Source: Pristionchus mayeri
Lineage: Eukaryota; Nematoda; Chromadorea; Rhabditida; Neodiplogasteridae
Reading direction: 5' to 3'
NCBI GenBank assembly: GCA_036245805.1
Contig: BTRK01000005.1
Location: 31,725,469 to 31,789,468, forward strand
Length of the DNA stretch: 64,000 nt
The position numbers were made by a program, and so were the translations under genes. Shown piece by piece: positions 9,543 to 20,900 of this stretch. The notes beneath the pieces are model-generated. The model had not been told where the DNA came from, did not search any database, and worked only from the letters and a program-made list of their open reading frames with translations. Within the stretch, counting starts at the first letter, position 1, and every line of letters begins with the position of its first letter.

Positions 9543-11741
9543 ATGAGAGGAACGGACGACGAGAGAAAGGCTGGTATTTACGACGTCCAAGAGGATCCCG
9601 AACCGATCAAGGTTCGTTCATTCGCCGTTTCTGATATGTAGCGTTATAGCAGAATAATAAACTCCAGCTTTTCAATTTGTTTAATACAACTTTTTGAGCA
9701 TCTAGAAAACAACCCTTAAGTACGAATGTCATTGTAATTAAACTATTTACTATTTTTGCTCACCTTACACCGGGCTTTCAGTGAAGGTGATTAGAGTATA
9801 ATTACTGATTTTTAAAACAAAATCTCATATTAGGTGAATAGGGAGTTTTTTTCATGCAATTCCCTCCCACATTCTCGTTGATAACCTTCAGGAGACACCT
9901 GTTCACGAATTTCTCAAGTTGGATGTGAAGATAGCCAATAAAGAGAATCCGGAACTAGAAAAAGAACTCTGCATTCCAAGTGTTCAGATCGAGGTGAGGA
10001 AAGGACGAATGAAGAACATTGAAGACTTTTACTTGTTTTTAAATATGTGATTTATACTCGACGAAGTATTTGAATCCATTGTATTCAGCCTTCTCATTCT
10101 GGCAATGATGAGATGTGTTCCGTCGCGATGACTCTTAATGTGACAACTCTACCCGTATGTATTATCTATTTTAATAAGTTTTGTGTTACCATATCTTGTT
10201 AGTATTAGTGTCTTTGTCTTATCAGAACCATACTGTGGAAATATATTGAAGTTAATATTGAGGAAAACGTTCGCAATGTTTGGAAACTGGGCTCCGCAAT
10301 GACAGTCTCTGTTATTGTGGATGGCATTCACAAGGAGAAATACCGAGAATACGAGCGTGAGTTATTTTCGTGAATGAAATTGTATCTTTTCATGGGATTT
10401 CATTCCTTATGAACATGATCTTTTAATAAAAACAGATGAAAACTTTAAAATGAGTCAATTATTGCTTTGCTAGGTCGTCCCATCGTTTTGGCACGTGTGG
10501 ACAGGGAAAAACCTTCCAAATTCCATGTCGGAGAATCTCTCATCAGTGTGAGTTACTCCGTTTTCACTCAAAGTATTCCTTGTTTTTACAACATTCTCGT
10601 TTAGATAATCAAGCCATTAACTGAAATTTTCTATTTGAAGGAGAATCGTCCACCTAGCGAGGTACTTTTGACTAGTGAAATCATTTTGGACACTAATTAA
10701 CTTGTTTAGGTTGGCTCCTTCTTCCTGATACTGTACGAGCATTTGAATAAGCGAAAGGAAACACTTGCAGAGTCAGTTTGCGATTCCAAATTTCCACATT
10801 TACTTCTAATCACAAGCATTCGAATCATTTTCTATCAAACATTAAAAGGTTCAATCGATTTTGTTCAGATTCTGCATGTTCTGTGGAGACAAACTGTACA
10901 AGATTGGTCTGCTTCCTTCTGTTTGTGAAGTACCTTTCTGCCAATACCAATACAAACTGGGTGAGTGGGCTAGGAAAAACACATCTATTTTTTATCTCAA
11001 CCAGATTTAGTTAATGTCAGGCACACATGAAAAAGGCATGGCCGAATCAACGTCAGAATCCATGGCCTAATGATCAAGGCGCTGGATATTTCAACCCAAC
11101 GTAGAACCTAGGGTTGTTGATCTGAGTATTACCCTGCGCAAAGATTTTGCTGAGCCTTCCCAACTTTTTCCACGTTTAGGCTCTTTCCTTCGAATGTTGT
11201 CAAAAAGTATTTCTACAGGTTAGGAATCGACCCCGCCCCCTCAGAACCTACAGGAAGAAATGGCCATTGCCTTCGACCATTAGGCCATGAATCGTCACCA
11301 TGGGTTTTACATGTGTGATTTGAGGCATCGTTGATGGATCGAAGACTCCTCGCGTCTCTGCCCCCGTTTCCTCTCTCAACACGACGGAATTTAATGCAGC
11401 TGCAAACACTCATAGGAGGAACGGCAATACGGTATTTTTCTTTGAATTTCATCACGTGGTTTGTAATTGTTTGTAGAATGTTGTGTAAAGTTGTTTGCTC
11501 GAAAATAATGTTGAAAACTGTTACATTTTTTTTCTTTTTCGAACATTACAAAGGGGAAAGATGCGACTCCTAGATTATGCGACCGATGTCTCCCGCTATT
11601 CCTCCCCTCGCTTCTCTCTGCATGAAAGACCTCGCAAGAGCGGATGGAAATGTCATCAATTCATTCCTGAAGATGGCGCGATCCGGTCACTACGAAGCCC
11701 GCAGAGGAAATTCACTACTTGAGGACGACAATCCGAGGTAT
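9543..11741 (+). pseudogene. PARP6/8-like paralogue without a catalytic domain
   Basis: Exons 9543-9611 (MRGTDDERKAGIYD...), 9892-9993 (EFLKLDVKIANKENPELEKEL), 10089-10154, about 10257-10358, 10474-10547, 10605-10661, 10710-10771, 10869-10960 (Cys motif FCMFCGDKLYK) and 11325-11431 match, exon for exon and mostly phase for phase, the N-terminal half of the ADP-ribosyltransferase gene at 17912-35875. After that, instead of the transferase domain, comes an AIPPLASLCMKDL exon (about 11594-11741) shared with the chimera at 7512. Then sequence degenerates into the palindromic element at 11990. The acceptor for the fourth exon (WKLGSAMTV...) is not clean. No NAD-binding histidine or tyrosine region is present, so it cannot be an active transferase. 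It could be a dominant regulator or a dead copy. Confidence 0.6.
11060..11300. repeat. Pair of inverted tRNA-like (SINE-like) segments in an intron
   Basis: On the plus strand near 11070, TGGCCTAATGATCAAGGCGC is followed by GGTTGTTGATCTG. On the minus strand, from about 11290 back to 11218, TGGCCTAATGGTCGAAGGC is followed by GGGGTCGATTCC. Both resemble the A and B boxes of a tRNA gene at roughly tRNA spacing, but no full cloverleaf could be drawn by eye. They lie between two exons of the PARP-like paralogue. Confidence 0.4.
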
Positions 11742-11989
11742 TCATCAGAGTTATCAATTATCAACTGCGAGAGGGATAATTTTTGTTTATTATAAGTTTG
11801 ACGAGCTGCAATGTTGTTAAGTGCAGCTCAACCAAGCATACATTTACAAGTAGTCATAGGCGCAATAACGGGACACCTGAGCAGAATACCCAAATTGTTG
11901 AAACAATAAATCTAATCGAAAATGTGCTCGGTAACCATTCGTAAAGAATTAAATATTTTTTTATAAAAATTAAAAGTTAAACGTATAAT

Positions 11990-12782
11990 CATAGTTGCCC
12001 ACGCCGGCGGCGACCCCCATGACCCCCTATTCATGGGTGTGGAGAGCGCCCCTGTTTTGAGGGGCGCTCCCCACAAGGACGTATAGGGGGTCATGGTCAA
12101 AAATCGATTGGTAGGTCAATGGTAGGTCAAGACTAGGTAACATACCCAATCGATAGTACAGTACCACCAGATACCGTATACCACTACCGTAACCCCCGAT
12201 TATCACACTAACTTTATTTTAAAAAAGTCCTGGTACCGTGTCCAATCGATTGTGCAACACCCAAGTAACTACAGTAACCCAGTTCGTTGGTTCAGATCCA
12301 GTTCCTTGGGTCAAACATTTTTCTAATATTTTCGAGCATTTTTCTAAAAATTCCAAATCGTTCATAAAATGATCCTACGGTAATAAGATATATCGAAAGA
12401 TATTTTAAAATAATTGTATGCTCGATTTTGGATTTTCGGAAAAATGCTTGACCCAAGGAACTGGATCTGACCCATGAAACTGGGTTACGGTAATGACTTG
12501 TGTACTGTACAATCGATTGGACACGGTACCAGGAATTTAAAAAATAAAGTTAGTTTGCGATACTCGGGGTTACGGTAGTGGTATACGGTATCTGGTGGTA
12601 CTGTACTATCGATTGGGTACGGTACCTAGTCTTGACCTACCATTGACCTACCAATCGATTTTTGACCATGACCCCCTATACGTCCTTGTGGCGAGCGCCC
12701 CTCAAAACAGGGGCGCTCTCCACACCCATGAATAGGGGGTCATGGTCTGAAAACAGCTCGCCGCCAGTGTTGGGCAACTATG
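11990..12782. mobile_element. hAT-like fold-back element, second copy, 8-bp TSD
   Basis: Inverted ends CATAGTTGCCCA and complement are flanked by the direct repeat CGTATAAT (11982-11989 and 12783-12790). The arms contain the same CCAGTTCCTTGGGTCAAACA and ATCGATTGG blocks as 5307-6288, plus a distinct GC-rich outer part (GAGCGCCCCTGTTTTGAGGG and its complement). Centre near 12390. No coding content. Confidence 0.75.
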
Positions 12783-13196
12783 CGTATAATCCATTGAAGG
12801 CCCGAATCCGAAGAAACGGCGAGAGATGAAGAGAGATCACTCTCTCGATTCACCCTTCATAACTTTGACGAGGTACGGCTTCATGGAATTCACAATAAAA
12901 TCCTAGAAATTGGGTTTAGAAATAGGGAGAAAAAAATAGTAAAATGTGGTACAGTTATAATTTTCGTTAAATTCGTTACTATAAAAAACATTTTATATCC
13001 GGAACAAATACGATTTGCTTCTATTTATATCTCGTGTGGATATTGTAATTTACGAAAAATTGTCACTTGGAGATACCATTTCTGATTTTTTCTCAACCAC
13101 TTCTATGCTTGTAGCGGTTGTGTGTTGAACATTATTAAAATACTGATTTTGTTGTCTTCGACTCTGATAGTCCTGTTTTCAATTTGTCGATTTCAG

Positions 13197-15259
13197 CAGG
13201 ACTGGTTTCTCGTGAGCCAAATGAAATGCTTGGATAAGCTGAGCTGGACTCTTCCTCAAGAGCTTACCGATAAATTCCAGAAGAATTTCACTATCAAAGT
13301 TAGAATTTTTTTACGTTAATTTCCTATTATCTCCAGTACCTACACGTTAATTAAATTGGAATATGCAAATATTGTTCTGAACAAAGTCGTGTAAACCATG
13401 AGATATTGCAGGGTTTTTGGAAGAAGAATTCATTTACTGAAGAGGCAACTCTACTCTACTCCTACTTTCCCGATCTCATTCCCGAATACGCCCGAATCTT
13501 GATTATGGGTGAGCACATTGAATGACTATTTATTCCGAAGCCTTAACCATCATTATTGATCATTTTTTCTGCTATTCAAATATTGTCTACAGGAGTCAGA
13601 TTGGGAATGGCAGGTCATGTAATCTGGTTCGTTGCGGGAGCAAGTGTCTCTGAAAAAGTAAGTTAAACCTTAAGAAGGTACGAGACGACTTGTTTATTGT
13701 TGCATACATAACTAAAGTAATGATATTTTACTTCATTTCATTTATTCAGCGTCGCGCGTCTGTGGATAAAATGGTGGAGCAGATCACGAAAGCGTGTCAG
13801 AGACTTGGCATAATCTCTGCGAACGAGGAGGAGGACATTTTCTCCCCTCAGTTTAATCGATATCTGAGAGAAGAGAGAGAAGACGACAAGAACAAATATC
13901 TGAATGAGGATGGATTAGCACTCTCCAGAGGCAATTTTTATTCAATTAGGTTAAGTTAGTTGGTTGTCGAGTGGAAGGCAAGAACGAGAGAGAGAGTCAA
14001 CTGGTTTATCTCCAGATGAGAGTGAGGAATGAGGGGGAGCCGGCCTTTATATGCAGGTGACGGCGAGTCGGGCCAATAGGGAAAATAGGCGAGAGATCGC
14101 CGTCTCTTCTACTCTTCATTCCCAATTATCCTCGTAATCCAATCTTGTTGTTCTCGAATATCACGTCGCCAGGCAAATGCAATAATATTGACCTGTTAGT
14201 CGACGTGTAGCTGTAACTCTCTCACGTAGATCAGTGCTCTCTCACTTCTCTACCCAACTAAGTTAATTTTTCAAAAATATTTTTTCTTGTATACAATGCT
14301 TGTTTAGTCATCCCTTTCAGAATAACTGCTCATTTTGCATTTCGTATCTCTGATTTTTTATAAGATGAGAATGCCCATTTGACCTAGCCATTTTTCAATC
14401 ACAAAAACTGCACTGTAGTATCTTAACTCTCATTTTATATCTTCAGCTATCTTGACCATGAATTCTCACAAACTCGGGCGTTCCTATGGCGGAAAATTCA
14501 ATATCACCGGTAAATATTTAATGATTTTTTTAAATTTCAAATGTGTTGAAAAGAAGGTTATGGCGATTTTGGCTCGGAAAGAGGATTTCAGAATGGCTTT
14601 CATGCATCCTAAATTTCTCATGTCCAGGTTCTACCGCTCCGATCACTGCTGCCCAGGGCGCATTCTTCCTCAATGTTTACGGAATGTTAGTTATGCTCAA
14701 CCACTTCCAGCAATTAGTCAAATTTGAAACTGTTTTGGCTAGGACACGATAAATATTTACATCCTGACGCTGGATATCAGTGTTCTAAAGCATTGCTTTG
14801 CACAGTGTCAACGACTACAAGGACGGAAGTGGCATCAAGATCTCGTTGAATGATTCGCCAGAGGGACAAAAGGATGGAGTCTCCTTTCATCTGGTAGACA
14901 ACAAAATATCTATATTCATATAACGCTTTTTTGCTACAAATCAATGCAGATTCAGTTACCTTTATTGTCTATATTAAGAAAACCAAAGCGCAAATCTTGT
15001 CAGGATCATCAACTGTCGCTGAGAGTGTGGGCTGTGCGTGACTCGTTGTTGAGATCGACTTCGAGGATGCTCAGGGAGAGAGAAATGGTGAGATACTCAT
15101 GACTGGGGAGGGAAACGGATTGGGAAATCTAGTACGGAAATGTTGAACAAGTTCTACCAAATATTAAGTATGTGCAGAGTGGATTCAAAAAGTGTTTCCT
15201 TTGAGCCATTCGACGATGTGGCCAATGCAGTTATAGACCTGTGGAAGGCATTGGAGTGA
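13197..15259 (+). CDS. Family A gene, copy 3 (unrecognised protein, open frame)
   Basis: Exons that join in frame: 13197-13298, 13412-13508, 13593-13657, 13750-13954, 14447-14509, 14628-14685, 14806-14893, 15004-15087 and 15206-15259. The likely start is ATG 13221, behind a TTTCAG; the frame also extends upstream through a hydrophobic run with no ATG. Product about 270 residues: an N-terminal part with FPDLIPEYARIL and a short hydrophobic stretch (MAGHVIWFVAGA), a charged middle (VDKMVEQITKACQRLG...), a G-rich segment (SYGGKFNITGSTAPITAAQG), VNDYKDGSGIKISL, and a C-terminus DHQLSLRVWAVRDSLL...FDDVANAVIDLW. It ends earlier than copy 2 because ~30 bases differ around the stop. I do not recognise the family. 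The MATH-BTB gene starts 322 bases downstream. Confidence 0.6.
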
Positions 15260-15286
15260 AGAACCTCGATGTGCTGCCCAATTGAG

Positions 15287-15581
15287 AAGCTCTTTCATTC
15301 TTCCCTGTGATATACCATGTGATATGATGTTGATATACACTTGCTATAGATGTTCCTTGTGCTGTACCTTGCGTTTCACCTATTCTTATATCCACCTAGA
15401 AACAATTTCACGATACTTTTCGCTTTACTGTGTTACATTCCGAGGCTGTCACATTTATCTTCCTAGATAAAGTTTTATGCGATCATTTAGTTCGGGAATT
15501 CTGTCTCTCAGCAATGGTCTTATATTTCATTGGATACTTTGAAATTCCTTAAATTTGTATTGTTGATTAATGATTTTTCAG
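15287..15581 (+). promoter_or_regulatory. Conserved ~290-bp spacer, copy 3
   Basis: Third, most diverged copy of the block seen at 7046-7340 and 9264-9542 (AGAAACAATTTCAC, CTAGATAAAGTTTTATGCGATC, GCAATGGTCT, CATTGGATACTTTG), ending TTTTTCAG|ATG. Because this copy precedes the intact MATH-BTB gene and the chimera at 7341 also starts MADKA, it is probably the native upstream region of that gene. Confidence 0.5.
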
Positions 15582-17634
15582 ATGGCCGACAAAGCAGAAA
15601 TGAAGAAGCCTCCAGGTGAATTTTTCATGCCTAAAAACGTTGAACAGGTTGTGAGAGCACTCTATTTTACGAGTCCTTACGCTATCCTAGTTTCTTCCCT
15701 TACGGCATGACTCTTGAGAAATTGTAGATATAAATCAATAGAAGTAGTGTGGCAGGGATATTTATCTTTATTTATGTGCAGTTCCGCAGTTCGTGAAATA
15801 GATGAAGGCAGACATGTGTCCAAATATATGTCTGCTTCGGCTCATTAAGAGTGTGTTATTAGCGGTTAAATTAGATAAAGCAGGAAGAGTTTCGAACGTT
15901 TTCAAATACCCTCGCACAGCTTAAGCAACTATTTCTCTGTACCAATTTTTGCGGATTTTGATATGTTTTAGTATTGTATATTTTTCAGACGGAGTTATTC
16001 GATTTGAAGTGTACAAGGTCTCAGCGCTAGATGGCATCGGCAACTTTTCGGAAGAAATCGACGTTAGAGGAGTGCCTTGGTGAGTATTTGTAAGAAAGTA
16101 TAGAAATCGGTTTAGAATATACCAAACGTGGAAGAAGTTTCTCCTTATTATAAGATGTTTTTCACTGAGTTTATTTGGTTTTTAGGATGATAAACGTATA
16201 CAAGGATTATGATTTTTATTACGACGAAGATTCTGAGGATAATGACGATTATGATGAAGAGGAAGGAATCGACGATGAAGAAGATGAAGAATATGAAGAT
16301 ATGGATGTCGATGAGGACGACGATGAGAAGTTTCTCATAGTCTCCCTCGATTGTTTGACCAACCAACCAAAGAAGTGGAGCATCGAGATGGATGTTGAAT
16401 TCACCCTCATACATCCCGATAAAAATGAACATCTAACGGAAATGGTAAGATTCGAGAATTTGGCATTTTATATATTTATTTTATGATTTGCTAGATACAT
16501 ATGGAAATTTATTTCAGGTATCAGACATTCTAAATCAGGAATATTGTATCGGTAGCAACCTTCTGGACTGGAAGCAATTAAATGGAAATAAACAGGTGAC
16601 AATTATGAAACGAATCTTTCATAAAAATGAAGTTGGTTCATCACATTTTTTTAGGGATTCATCAAAGACGATAAAATCATTGTGGAGGTTCGCTTCTGGA
16701 TATCCAGTATGATGGGAATCAAGTGAACTTTGAAAGCGAACTAAATAAATATTTTCCAATGAGGATATACACAGGATTATTCCTCGACTTGATTTCACTG
16801 ATCCGAACGAGCCCCGTCACGACATTGTATTAGTTATTGAAGGAGAGAAGATTTATGTGAACAAGGCGGTAGCTCTTTTTTTACGTATACTTACTTTTTT
16901 CTAAAGGAAACGTTTAAATTGAAATACATTTGAATTTCAATTACATCGCGCTATGAAATATATTGCGTTCTCATTACAGTACCTCTCAATCCATTCCCCT
17001 GTTTTCAATGCAATGTTCTACGGTGGTTTCGCTGAGAGCAACAAAGGCGAAATCGAGTTGAAAGATATCGATCGCAAGGCAAGCCGTGAAAGCGTTTTCC
17101 TAAGTTTAACCTTCTTGTTCGTTTAAGGAATTCCTTGGACTGCTGAACGTCCTTACATATCCTTCATATACAAGAATCACAGGTTATCTATACTTATTTA
17201 TTTCATTGTTATTTCTATTTTAGATGCGAATGCGGTATATCTCCTGAAGCTCGCAAATCAATACCAGATTTCGGTATTTTCCAATGCAATTTATAGTAAA
17301 AATGAATATTTTAAGGCGATTGTCGAGCGAATCGAAGCATTTCTCATCGATAAGTCTTCCCTGTCAGTTTCTGATAAACTCAGGATCGCAGATCAGTACA
17401 AACTCATCGATCTGCAGGTTCATTCTAATTGCCTAACGATAGTTTGAATTCTCATTTCAGGAAAATTGTCTTAACTCATTCGAGACGATCAAGGACATCA
17501 AGATGATCAAGGTATTTACTTATTATTTGCGTCCAATATGAATATAAATTCAGAATACGGAGGGCTACAAAAGTCTGTCGAATGATGTCAAGTCCGCACT
17601 AATGGACAGAGTGATGAATCTAAAATATCGCTGA
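15582..17634 (+). CDS. MATH-BTB domain protein
   Basis: Exons: 15582-15615, 15989-16079, 16186-16444, 16518-16595, 16655-16722, 16775-16868, 16980-17078, 17128-17182, 17224-17273, 17316-17417, 17461-17511 and 17554-17634; all phases agree. The product is about 350 residues. Residues 12-165 form a MATH domain (DGVIRFEVYKVS, KKWSIEMDVEFTL, EVRFWIS), interrupted by a run of about 35 mostly Asp/Glu residues (16218-16327). The rest is a BTB/POZ domain (DIVLVIEGEKIYVNK, YLSIHSPVFNAMFYGGF, ELKDID..EFLGLLNVLTYP) with a BACK-like helical tail. Members of this family are substrate adaptors that link targets to Cullin-3 ubiquitin ligases. The intron after 17078 is GC-AG (AAG|GCAAGC). The ATG directly follows a TTTTTCAG, as at a trans-splice site. 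Confidence 0.9.
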
Positions 17635-17911
17635 TACCGATTAGCTTGTTCTACTTCCTCTTGTTTTGTTCTCTATTTGGAGACGTGTTGTTCGATATTA
17701 TAGCCCGCGCACATCTTTGATAAACTGTTCTAATTTGTTTGTGTTTAATGATTTGTGGAAGTGGTTTGACAGTCCACTTTGTATTTGTGGATGTTGTCTG
17801 ATGGCTAGCGATGATGAAGTCATCTGCCCTTGGAGTCAAGGCATATCATAAATATTTGAACTTACCTTCCTGAAGTCTTTCAGGTCAATCATACTGGCAC
17901 GGCCAAGCTCT

Positions 17912-20900
17912 ATGGAGTACGATTCGTTCGAAGAGAGGTAATTCAGTTGGCTCTAGATAGGTCGCATGAAGAATCCGGATGCGATTCAGTACTCTTCTAT
18001 CGATTATCGATCAAAGATTCGTCCAGTTTAATTATACTTTTTAGTGATGTGGAAGAGAGCGGAGACGAATCATTCGATGATCGTACTTTCGAGGTGGGAG
18101 AGATGCTTTTTGAGTGTCTCGCAATTGAATGCAATACAATGCTCATGATTAGTGAATATGGAGTATTTCTATCAGACTGGCAAGAAAGTTCTGTCTCTTT
18201 TTGGAAATTTAAACAAATAATAAAAATCCGTTTTGGGCAGTCATTGGATTTTAGATATTTTCATCGTTCCATAGCTTGTACTCAGACTACAATTAGGCCG
18301 GGTAGGAGAATCATAACTATCAGTTGGACACAATGGTTTCACAAAGAAATCGAAATTTATGGCGTCACCAGACAATTATATCCCGCTTCTCCTGAAGAAG
18401 CATGTATAGTCCAAAACGGGTTAGTTGGATGGCACAGAAATGTGGGAAGACAATGAGTGTAAGAGATTATTAACTGGTTATGCCATACGATGTCCTGATT
18501 CTTCCGTAGCAGGTGGCTGAGCCCAAAGTGACAAAGCTAATATCACCCCATTCGTGTCTTTTGAAGGGAAAACATTTCATGTTGAGCATTTTAATATTGT
18601 ATGCCTGGGAGATTAGTATTAATCTATTTTGGAGAGAGGCTCTGAGTAATTACGAACGAGAAAACTAAGCGCCAATGAAATATTCAATTTTAAGCACCGA
18701 CAATCGTGTTTGGAGATGCCTCACTCCTAGCAATCCGTACCAGCTGGCTGTAAATTGTGCTCAAAATGTTATTCAGTCCCTCATATACCCACTTCAGTAA
18801 TTTCATTATCCTGTGCTTGGAAACAGTTTCATAAATTGAAAAATTCTTATAGTCATAAATTTTTACATCGATAGGAAATTCGTAAAATCAGTGTTTGAAA
18901 TTTATTTGTTTTTTGTGCCCTCATGATTGAGTGAATCCCCTTATTTGTATTGGGATGGATGCTCCTAATGGTGTTGCAAAAATCCCGCATAATGAGATTG
19001 AGGGCAGCTTCTGCTCTGAAACGAAGGCGAACTTGGGTTGGGTAGGTATCTTCATCTGTCCTATCACATAAATAAAACATTTCGATCACATAAAACACAC
19101 AAATATCGATATCATTGAGCCAATTTTGTACAGCGGTAGAGAGTAGAAACGACCCAGATGCGTGTTCACTAGGCTGTGTTTTTAATCGGATGGAGATGGA
19201 CCAGAGAGGACAATGAACAAATTTGGCTGTATTGCATATAGGGTGCAGACTAATTTTTCTCGTTTGAACGAGCGCATATGATCATGTCAAACATATGCTA
19301 AACATATATGAACATGTATCTGTATTGCACAAAAAGCAGGAATTCTGTCACTAGCGAGGAAGAAAACGCGAGAACACTGAAGTTGTGGAGACAAGTGTGA
19401 CAAAACTTTCTTGCCAACCTAATACCAGCAGTGTTTCGTGTATTCCTGAACGATTTCTGCTAATCTTAAGGAGGGTCCGGAACACGAGTTTCTCAAGTTG
19501 GATGTGAAGATGGCCGCTAAAGAGAATCCAGAATTGGAGAGGGATCTTTGCATTCCCAGTGTTCAGATTGAGGTCAGAAATGAAACTGGATACTTATTAA
19601 ACAACACGGTTAGAAGTGTTATATCTAGACGGAAATATTCGATTAATTTATGTTTCACAAGGGAGAAAATCCCAGATCCGTTTGCAAACGTTTCGACCTT
19701 CTTAGGGAACCTGCATCGACAAATATCACAGATTGAGAGACCTACAGTATCGCCGGAAAGTATTTGCGCACTATTTCTTTCTACCACAGTTTCCGAACCC
19801 GATGAGATATCGAGTTGAAAATTCAGCTGTAGGTAGCAAATTCAATGGGGAATAAGATACGCTTATTGCAAACTTATGCAAATTTCGCCCTATTGCGTAG
19901 TGATGATCTCTCTCTTCGCGCCGCTCTCTCACCACTCTCTTGCCATGTAGAGAAAACGCGCGCGCTCAAGAGGGGTGCGCGTTCGTAAATCGTTCACTAA
20001 GGTTCGGAATGCGAAGCTAGCTCCACCAAAAGTTGGGAATCGATTCTTTGATAGTTTTTGCACCTTCCTGCCTGGGAACCACATTTTATGCAAATTCAGC
20101 CATGGAATTGTACTCCCTCAAAGTTGAGTCATCTGAAAAAGTGACTTTTTCGTGCCCTGAGAGCAAATGATGAGCAATCGGCACCAAACTTTCAGGATCT
20201 TCTAGGGTCATGATAAGGACCATTTTGCTCCTTCAAAGGACTGTCTAGCTGATCTAGGAGTTTATGAGTTTGCGGCAAAAACTTTGCAGCAAGCGCAGCA
20301 AGCAGATGCGATGTCGTAGCATCTCTGTACAAGATGCGCACCCCTGGCAACTTCTTCCAATAAACTGCTCAGTCACCCGTTTCAGTCACTAACTACTTAT
20401 GCCACGTCACACTAAGGCAACTCGACAGTTTTCGTCAGCTGGAGTCTCACCGCTTGCAATCAGTAATCCTCCTCTTCGACGGCGGCAACTCTGCAGTCTT
20501 CCGGACGACGCTGGGATGGCCTCCTGCCTGTTCGAGCTTGGACTGCAATTCAAAAATTGGCGATAGGCTCCCGCGCACAGGAGCAAATCTCAGTTCACAA
20601 GCTCACTTTCTGCCACGCACTTAGAAGGGCAGAAAGTTTGCACAATGCAAATCACACGCACTTAGAAGGTGACTTGACGGACCGCACTCAGAAGGTCCGA
20701 TTTTAACGCCAACGGAACAAGAAAGAAATAGACGATTCAAGATAACTCTGTGGCTCCAAACCACTTCGGAAATTCGAGAATGCAAGCAATTGAATTAATC
20801 GGAACAAACTTTATAAAGCCGTAGCTAAACGCACAAAAACAACTGATAAAAAACGAACTCCAAGAGAACGAGAGAGCGAAGTAAACAAAAACAACTTTGA

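Noticed and set aside
16148..16432. Hydrophobic minus-strand frame that looks like a membrane protein
   Set aside because: It is the antisense of the Asp/Glu-rich MATH insert; GAT/GAA repeats read backwards give Ile/Phe/Val runs.
17947..18456. Open frame of 169 codons on the plus strand
   Set aside because: It overlaps the transferase exon 18045-18093, which fits a splice model; the rest has no family features and crosses good splice sites.
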